Source: Schizochytrium sp. CCTCC M209059 (Eukaryota; Sar; Bigyra; Thraustochytrida; Thraustochytriidae). From it: a stretch of 64,000 nucleotides of DNA. Of this stretch, positions 57,420-64,000 are shown piece by piece. The notes under the pieces are model-generated. The model was not told the origin of the DNA. It ran no database searches and worked only from the letters and a program-made list of their open reading frames with translations. Location of the stretch: contig KN805379.1 of assembly GCA_000818945.1 (NCBI GenBank), positions 62,001 through 126,000 of the forward strand, given 5' to 3'. The number at the start of each line of letters is the position of its first letter. The first letter of the stretch is position 1. The translations under genes were made by a program, and so were the position numbers.

Positions 57420-58727
57420 ATGCGTCTGGCGCGCGCGCTGGGCGGCGGCGGCGCTGCATGGCGGCAGAGCCGCATGGCGGCGCGGCTGCGGCATGGCGGT
57501 GCCCGCGGCCTCGCCACGGCGCCGTACCCGAAGGCGGACGCGCCCGGCGCCGCCGTCGACGAGGAGCACTGGCGCGACCAGTACAAGGTGGAGAAGCTCA
57601 TGCGTGACTCGCCCGTCGAGAGCGAGCGCAGCCTCCGCGCCAAGGAGCGACTGCGGTTCATGGAGTTCGAGGCCTTCAAGAAGGACGCCGAGGCCGCCGG
57701 CCTCAAGATCGACGTCATGTGCGGCGCCGTCGTGGAGCGGCTGCCAGTGATCATGCCCGACCTCGAAGACTGGGAGGTCGACATGTTCGAGCTCAAGGAG
57801 GAGGCAGAGCTGTACGAGAAGAAGGAGTACCCCCGGGAGTTTTGGACGCACCGCGAGAGGCCCATCCAGAAACAAAACCTTTGGGCATACGACCTGCTCG
57901 ACTACGGCACCAAAGGCCGCCTCGGCAGAATCGAGATCGACGATGAGCTCCGAAAGGAGCTCGAACCCATGCTCGAAGAGTATCGCGCCGAGGAGGAACA
58001 GCGCATCGCCGACCTTGAGGCCGCACAACTCAAGGAGCGCGAGCTCAAGGCGTCCGGCAAGGCGGCCGACACCGTCGTGGAAAAAGAAGACTCTTCGAGC
58101 CTTGATATTGATGAAAATCTCGACCTCAGCAGTGAACTGGACCTCGACATTAGCAACATCGAAATCGAGATCGATGAGGATACCACGCAAGAGATCGAAT
58201 ACGACCTGAACATGGACGATGTCGACGCGGCCGGCCAGGGCTCGCAGCAGGACTTTCGCCCCGAACCGCGCATCACACTCGAGGACAAGATTCACGACAC
58301 GCGTTCGCTGAGGAGGAGACTCCAGCGCCGTCTGCACTTGTTAGTCAAGGTCAGGGACCCGGCGGATCCCAACGGCGAGCCCGTGTGGAGATTTCCCTTT
58401 GGGCTTCGCGACGATGACGAGGAGCTCTATGCTGCGGCCAAGCGGCATACCCTTGCACAATGTGGCGAGGACCTTGACCTGTACATGCTTGGCCGCCTTC
58501 CCGCCGGCTACCACTGGGTCAAGTACGCAGAGGCAGAGCAGAAGGAGCGCCAGGCTTACGGCGCACTCGTCTTATTTTATCGCGGCCAGCGCATTGAGGG
58601 CCATGTTGCCGCCAGCGATGACATTTTGGACTATGTCTGGATCTCGAGCGACGAGCTTGATCAGATTGTTCCCAAAGCTGCCTCCGACCCCTACTGGTCG
58701 TACGGCCGCCACTTTATGGATGCCTAA
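57420..58727 (+). CDS. MRPL46: Mitochondrial large-subunit ribosomal protein mL46
   Basis: A 435-residue protein starting at 57420 (GGACCATGCG), inside a longer open frame whose first 154 codons are R/G-rich noise. Residues 1-33 are a basic, Arg-rich mitochondrial presequence with a likely cleavage near RGLATA. The middle is charged, with a D/E-rich insert (about residues 225-270). Residues about 285-435 match mL46: RITLEDKIHDTRSLRRRLQRRLHLLVK, then PVWRFPFGLRDDDEELYAAAKRHTLAQC, MLGRLPAGYHWVKY, ALVLFYRGQ and DYVWISSDEL. This region is a Nudix-like fold that has lost its catalytic box. The protein is a structural part of the mitoribosome large subunit. Confidence 0.88.
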   Translation: MRLARALGGGGAAWRQSRMAARLRHGGARGLATAPYPKADAPGAAVDEEHWRDQYKVEKLMRDSPVESERSLRAKERLRFMEFEAFKKDAEAAGLKIDVMCGAVVERLPVIMPDLEDWEVDMFELKEEAELYEKKEYPREFWTHRERPIQKQNLWAYDLLDYGTKGRLGRIEIDDELRKELEPMLEEYRAEEEQRIADLEAAQLKERELKASGKAADTVVEKEDSSSLDIDENLDLSSELDLDISNIEIEIDEDTTQEIEYDLNMDDVDAAGQGSQQDFRPEPRITLEDKIHDTRSLRRRLQRRLHLLVKVRDPADPNGEPVWRFPFGLRDDDEELYAAAKRHTLAQCGEDLDLYMLGRLPAGYHWVKYAEAEQKERQAYGALVLFYRGQRIEGHVAASDDILDYVWISSDELDQIVPKAASDPYWSYGRHFMDA

Positions 58728-59289
58728 AGTAAGTGTTGGACAACGATGATGTTTTTTTCTTGAAGCGCTCGCCGCGTGCGAAATTTGCTCGGTGGTCGGG
58801 TTTGCGAGTGAGTGCTCCGAGGGTGCCATCGCTGCAGAGCAGCAAACAAATAAACAAATACTTTGAAATGCGTCTCGGCAAACTCTATTCCTTTTCCCCC
58901 TCTTTCCTTATCGTCACGACTGCTTTGAGTTTATTTTCTTAATTTCCCTTTTTTCTTTTTTCTTTTTTTTTAAAGCTTTCTATAAAAAGACACGAAAAGT
59001 CGAGTCTCGATAATTGCAATCGATTGCATTTGATAGCAATTGATTGTCATCGATCGATCGATCGATCGATCGATCGCGAGTTCGTTAGAGTACTATCGAC
59101 AGCAAAAAACAAAAAAGGCAAAACGACGCAAAGAGGACCCTTCGACTTGCATTCTCTGTGTTTTGCGGCTCGTGTTTCTTGTTCAACCGCGTGTTATCCT
59201 GTCATGCTAATCATAAAGAGAGGTGCTGGGATGAAGTCGAGCGGTGGCATGATGAGTGAACAAAACAAATTAATCTTTGAGTAGAATAT
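58728..59289. other. Convergent intergenic region with GATC repeat
   Basis: AT-rich 3' flank of mL46 and of the LRR gene, with a CGAT tetranucleotide run (about 59,049-59,076) and poly-T/poly-A stretches. No gene. Confidence 0.6.
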
Positions 59290-62200
59290 TTAGTCATCTT
59301 GGAAAGTACGACGATCCTCAATATCCTGCACCACTGCGTTGAAAACCTGCGCCGTTTTAATGGCCTCGAGGCCATCCTTGTTTCCAGACCGAAAGTGCAT
59401 GTCCATGTATTGGTGCATCGGGTAGATGTAGACGATAAAGATGAGGTTGTAGGTGAAGAAAATCGTAGTCATGAGGGAGGTCATGGCCACTGGATGAATG
59501 TTCTGGAAATTGACGTTCTGGCCATACGGAATATGCACATCATCTCCCGTGAGAACTTGTTCCGGTCGAAACCAAACCGCTGCCGTCACACCAGCCGCCT
59601 CGAGTGTAGAGACAATGATGCCTGCAATCACGGCGGCTCGCTTGTCCCAGGCAGAATTGGCCATAAACGTGACGAGAATCGCAAAAAAAACACTGCGCTT
59701 CGATCGCGACGCCCACCAAATGAAAACGCGCACTAGAATCATACCAAAAATCATGGGAACCGAAAATCGCAAATCGAACATCGAGGTGATGAGCCCAATC
59801 GTCATGGCTCGAAAGCTGAATTGCAGAATGTGAAAAACCCAGCAGGGAATGAGTCGCTTGAAGAGGGCCCAGCCCTCGAGGTTGACCGATGACCGACGCA
59901 TGATAAACTCCTTATCAAAAAGATCCGCAAAGGTATTTCCCAAAACAGCGAGCGAGAGCGCCACGGAGAGAAGCACAGCTCCGTTTGCAACGTCCGAGTC
60001 GCCGCCAGGACGGCTGATCTCGTGCACAAGGAAGATGATTTGCAGAAACGCCTGCGGACCTGACTCGCCAGCCACCTCGACGACGCGAATGCTACCAAAG
60101 CGGACAGTCGTCTCGTTCAGCTCCCACGAACGGTATGCCTCGGCAGCGACACGAAGCTGACAGAGCGAGAGAAGTGCATTTTTCATGCGCGACCACAGAC
60201 TCCTGTCCTCCACCTTCCAAGGAGTAGACATGAACACCATCATGTACAGCGTAGGCAGAACCAAGAATGTCAGAGCAAAGGCAAACCATGCAAAGGAGAG
60301 CTCACCCTGGTACGCCTCTGTGAACATTTGCTCAACGACCAAAATATCTGTAGCCAAATCGAACCAGTTCATGACGACCGCAAAGACGAGCATGGCGATG
60401 GAAAAGCTCGTCACAGTTTCGGAAATGGCAATTTTGACGCCAAAGGAATCGAGGGAACCCTTGGCGATCTGCGTACCACCCGTGGAGATGAGCAGCTCCA
60501 CCTGGGACTTGCCCGTCGCGCCGCGCCTGTTGGCCCGCTTGAGCCATCCATCTGTGGCGGTCTTGTCTCCGATCGGGTTCTCATCGAGCTCCAGCGTCTT
60601 GAGAGACGTGTTCTTCTCTGAGGCCAACACAAAGCCCAAGAGATCAGCACCGGTATCGCCAATCGCGTTACGGGACAGATTGAGGCGTACCAGCGTCGAA
60701 TTGCTCTTGAGCCCCTCGCAGACATCCACGGCCCCAACATCGCCAATGTTGTTACCGTCAAGCGACAGCGTCTCCAGCGAGGAGTTGGTGGCAAGCATTT
60801 GACCAATGGCAGCTCCGCATGCATCGTCGAGTTTATTACGCGCCACGTCGAGCTCGAAGAGAGTCTCTGACCCAGCGATTGCTTCCACAAAGGGAATAAA
60901 GCCGCGGGCGTCGAAGACGTTGTCCTGCAAGTGCAACTTTTGCAAGGGCAGCTCCTTTTCCGCAATACTCTGGCCTAACGCCTCGAGACCCGAGTTTCCG
61001 ATGTTGTTCATGTTTAGACGCAACCTTCGCAGGGCCGTGTCATTGTGCATTCCAGCGGCGAGCGCTTCCACGCCCGTGTTCCCAAGACGGTTACGCTGAA
61101 TCCAGAGCGTCTTGAGCGTATGGTTCTGCGCAAGTGCAGCGCCCAGCACTTCGCCTCCTTCCGCGGTGATCTCGTTGTCGCCCACCATAAGTTCCTCGAG
61201 AACAATGTTCCGCTTGAGCGCCTCTGCCAAAAACTCGAGTCCCGCAGTGCCAATGTGATTGTTGTGGAGATCGAGATGCACCAGACAAAAGTTCTCGGCC
61301 AGAGCTGGACCCAGCGAGCTGCACATCAAATGCGACAGTTTGTTGCCGGAAAGGTCAAGTTTGACCAGCGCAGCGTTGCCCTGAATCATGTGCTTTCCAA
61401 GGTAGCCGTGCGTGTCGTTAAATCCACAATCCTGAGCGATAAAGGTTGTCACCGTGCCGCACTCCTGAACGCCAACGCACAGCGCCGCAAGGCCCATGTG
61501 CCGAATCTTTTTGTTGCCGTCTAAGTTGACGACCTTGAGTGCTGTGCAGCTGCGAATGGCGTAGCCAAGAGCGATGGCGTGGCTGTCGGTGAGCTGGCAA
61601 TCTTGAATCAAAAGAGCTCGAACCGTCGGTTCGTACTTTTCAATGTACCATACAAGGACATGAAAGGCAGGCAGCGGGATGCGCTGCCCAAAAATGTACA
61701 CCTGCCCAAGTTCAGTTTTGGCGTCGGGGTCGTCATCGAGAAAGTCGTTGAAAACCTCAACGCGGACTTCTCGTAGCTCAACGCCATCGAGCTCCGCGTC
61801 GCCGTTGTCGTCACTGTTGTCGTCATCGTCTGCCGGCCCGTTCACATGATCGAAGCGTGTGGAGACCGCGATGCTATCGTCGTGGTCGGCGTAGTCTTCG
61901 TCGTCGTCGTCGTCCTCGTAGTCTGCGTCGTTGGTATCGTCCGGCCCGAGATCGTCGAGCTCTGCGGCCGAGGCACCATCCTCATGCTCCACGCCTTTAC
62001 TGTGTAAATGCAGGAGAACAGGCAGCAGCGACTTGCGCAGCTTGTGATCAGCGCGAAGCTTCTTCAAGCGCTTAATGGCAAGGTGCAGAGTGAGGCCCTC
62101 GATGACGGACGCGTCAAACTGCGTATCCTCGAACTCGAACGGCTTGCCGCCGCCGTCTCCGCCGTCGTTCTGCGCTCTGCGAAGCTGCGTTCGTCCTCCC

Positions 62201-62330
62201 TCTCGTACGTCAGCACAGCCCGCGGTGTATTCTACTCTCTCTCCCTGACGGGAGAGCCGCCCCAACTTACCAGCGGGTCGACGACCAGCTCTGCGGCGCT
62301 CACCACCACCTCTGCAAGATCGGACGCCAT
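59290..62330 (-). CDS. LRR protein fused to XK-related-like membrane domain (two exons)
   Basis: The main exon has no credible ATG. I infer a first exon 62271-62330 (MASDLAEVVVSAAELVVDPL), donor CTG|GTAAGT, and an acceptor at GCGCAG|AAC (exon 2 from 62169) or the nearby ACGCAG|CTT (from 62184); both keep frame, giving about 979 or 984 residues. After an acidic stretch (D/E/N-rich) come about twelve ribonuclease-inhibitor-type LRRs (LxxLDLxxNxIGxxGxxxLAxAL pattern), then about eight to ten hydrophobic helices. The helical part includes WFDLATDILVV, ESGPQAFLQIIFLV and a Phe/Arg-rich FRAMTIGL segment, resembling XK/XKR lipid scramblase-related proteins (D-x-x-T-D and E-S-x-P-Q hallmarks). It may sense a ligand or protein by the LRR half and act at a membrane; this is inference. 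Confidence 0.8.
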
Positions 62331-63851
62331 GACCCCTCCTCCTCGCCCTCCTCGCCCTTGTCCTCCTCAACGCGGACGCGCAGCGCGCCTTCTCGCCGCG
62401 TCTCCTGCCGCGCGTCTTCGCGCAGCGCCGCCTCCCTCGCCCCAACGCGGTCTGCCTTGCCCTTTCGCAAATGCTCTTCTGCGTCGCGGCCTCGCCGACG
62501 GCCAGCGCGTGCACGAGCGTCCAGTTCCTGCCGCCGCAGCACCGGACCCGGCGCCGCCCAGATGCTCCTCCTCTTCACCGCGCTGTGTCCGGTGCGCGTG
62601 GCACCCGCACACGTGCGCTGGGAGCTACGCAAAAGCGCACAAGGTTTCGCGAGTCAAGTCGAGTCGAGCCGCGTCGAGGCGAGCGGAGCTCAGCTCGAGG
62701 CCGGGCGTGAGGCAGGCCTTGCGCGCGGCGGCGGCAGGCGCGGGGCCTGGCTGGCGGGCTGGCGAGAGCGCGGCGCGCCGGAGGACGTTGCGGCGGCGGC
62801 GGCTCTGGCCGGGTCGTTTTGGCGAGAGGGCTTTACTACTACTACTGAGCGACCAGCCTAGTACGTAACAGTAAAAGAAGAAGTGAAAGAGATAACGGGG
62901 CCAAAAGGCAAGGGAGAACGAGCGGCCGAAGGAAGGCGGGTATGTAGGGCGATGTCGTCGGGCGATGTCGTCGGGTGATGTCGTCGAGCGAGCAGAGATG
63001 GCCAGATCGGTCTGCGGAATGATGCCGCGAGGTGGCTGAAAGGGAAGTTGTAAACGTAAAGTATTCATGTACGTACGTAAAATCTGCAAACCTCAAGTTT
63101 TCATGTATGCAAAATCTGCAAACCTCAAGATCCATCGACAGATACGTATACAGCGTCATCACGCCATCATGGCAAAAAAAAGTCGAATGCAAGCCAGCGA
63201 CGGTAGAACGATGACTTGTGAGGCACATGATCTTCGTTTTCTAGTTTTGTTGAGCTGTTTTCCTCCAAGCACATGGCCGTGAAGAAAAACAAAGCGAAAC
63301 AGAAAAACACCGATTGATTGCATATCCAAGCTCTGAATGCACAACCAAGAAACATATAGTTGAATACAAGAAATGATACCTGTGCCTCCTTCTCCCCAAT
63401 GACGTGCTCGATTCGATGCAAGCAGCACCATTGCAAGCGGCATTAAAAAAAAAAGAAATCTCAAGTTCCACACCCGCGTCGCCAAACGTACACGGGATAA
63501 TTTGGACAGACAGATCTACATTCGCTTCCGAGGCACCTCTCCATTCTTCTGCACGACATCCAGCTTTATCCCCGTGCAAGAAAGGCAACTCCCCCGAAGA
63601 TCGTCACGATCCTGCACAAGCCAAGTCAAGTCGCACGCATCCCCAAGCTCCTCGAAGTAAACATCCCCCCAAAAAAACACAGCAACAAGCACGCCCTCTC
63701 CCTCGGCCTGCTCTCCACCATCTCTCCGCGGCCCTCCCCGCGCGCCTCCATCCCGCCTTCCGCGCCGCGCATCCCTCCCGAAAGATTTTTCCCTCGGCGT
63801 GCTCGCCGGCCTGCTCGCTCGCGGGGCTCGCCTCTCCGGGCCTGGCTCGCC
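62331..63851. other. Upstream region of the LRR/XK-related gene
   Basis: A 1.5-kb stretch to the terminal gap. The first 500 bp are very GC-rich; GATGTCGTCGGGC repeats occur near 62,950-62,990 and a duplicated AAATCTGCAAACCTCAAG (about 63,079 and 63,110). Short open frames near 63,160-63,590 show no motif. No gene was recognised. Confidence 0.55.
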
Positions 63852-64000
63852 NNNNNNNNNNNNNNNNNNNNNNNNNNNNNNNNNNNNNNNNNNNNNNNNN
63901 NNNNNNNNNNNNNNNNNNNNNNNNNNNNNNNNNNNNNNNNNNNNNNNNNNNNNNNNNNNNNNNNNNNNNNNNNNNNNNNNNNNNNNNNNNNNNNNNNNNN
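63852..64000. other. Assembly gap at window end (149 N visible)
   Basis: Unknown bases to the end of the window, preceded by GC-rich CTCGC/GGCTCGC sequence. Confidence 0.99.

Noticed and set aside
62331..62514. Extension of the LRR gene to the open-frame start at 62514
   Set aside because: The extension is R/G-rich and lacks an ATG start; the GTAAGT-linked exon at 62271-62330 gives a better N-terminus.

Overview
The window is nuclear DNA from a GC-rich, gene-dense eukaryote. Twenty protein-coding genes can be named or described by domain; two more (a polyQ protein and a 2,100-residue EF-hand/VWA protein) have no family I recognise. Most are single uninterrupted reading frames of up to 6.3 kb, several with good ATG contexts (e.g. 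CGCCACCATG, GGCACCATGG). Two genes, TEN1 and the LRR/XK-related gene, have short GT-AG introns that I worked out by hand. The mix points to a flagellated, heterotrophic protist: a jouberin (AHI1) homologue, a GT13 N-glycan enzyme, GPI transamidase subunit PIG-T, a peroxisomal enoyl-CoA reductase ending in SKL, TIR-like/TPR and LRR/XK-related fusions, large Q-rich and acidic low-complexity tracts, and few introns. A thraustochytrid-type stramenopile (Labyrinthulomycetes) is my best guess; this is inference from gene style, not proof.

Layout. 0.6-2.7 kb: RING-Tubby protein (+). 2.7-9.5 kb: 6.8 kb with no convincing gene, full of short tandem repeats, ending in a 193-base assembly gap. 9.7-11.4 kb: polyQ protein (+), 5' end lost in the gap. 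12.6-14.9 kb: TIR-like/TPR protein (-). 15.7-16.7 kb: peroxisomal enoyl-CoA reductase (-), divergent from an ArfGAP (+, 17.9-19.3 kb). 19.4-29.2 kb: AHI1, PDCD2 and exportin-4, all (-). 29.4-30.3 kb: TEN1 (+, three exons), sharing a 244-bp promoter with exportin-4. 30.4-33.2 kb: CMC1 and an MRS2-type Mg2+ channel (-), separated by a GGTTTT/AAAACC array. 33.9-35.3 kb: amino acid permease (+). 35.7-42.0 kb: giant EF-hand/VWA protein (-). 42.8-44.4 kb: GT13 glycosyltransferase (+), whose coding end overlaps a convergent SLC17-type transporter (44.3-45.6 kb, -). 46.4-50.0 kb: ankyrin protein and two tandem MGST3-like genes (-). 52.6-54.1 kb: serine hydroxymethyltransferase (+). 55.2-57.0 kb: PIG-T (-), divergent from mitoribosomal protein mL46 (+, 57.4-58.7 kb). 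59.3-62.3 kb: LRR protein fused to an XK-related-like membrane domain (-). 62.3-63.85 kb: no gene seen, then a terminal assembly gap.

Most genes are unrelated housekeeping functions (nuclear export, ribosome biogenesis, mitochondrial assembly and translation, GPI anchoring, one-carbon metabolism, telomere maintenance). There is no operon-like logic; the visible organisation is a series of head-to-head pairs with short shared upstream regions. The most unusual items are three multidomain fusions (RING-Tubby, TIR-like/TPR, LRR/XK-related), the orphan 2,100-residue protein, an 80-bp coding overlap between convergent genes, and the 6.8-kb repeat-rich gene desert. No tRNA, rRNA, CRISPR array or transposon was identified.
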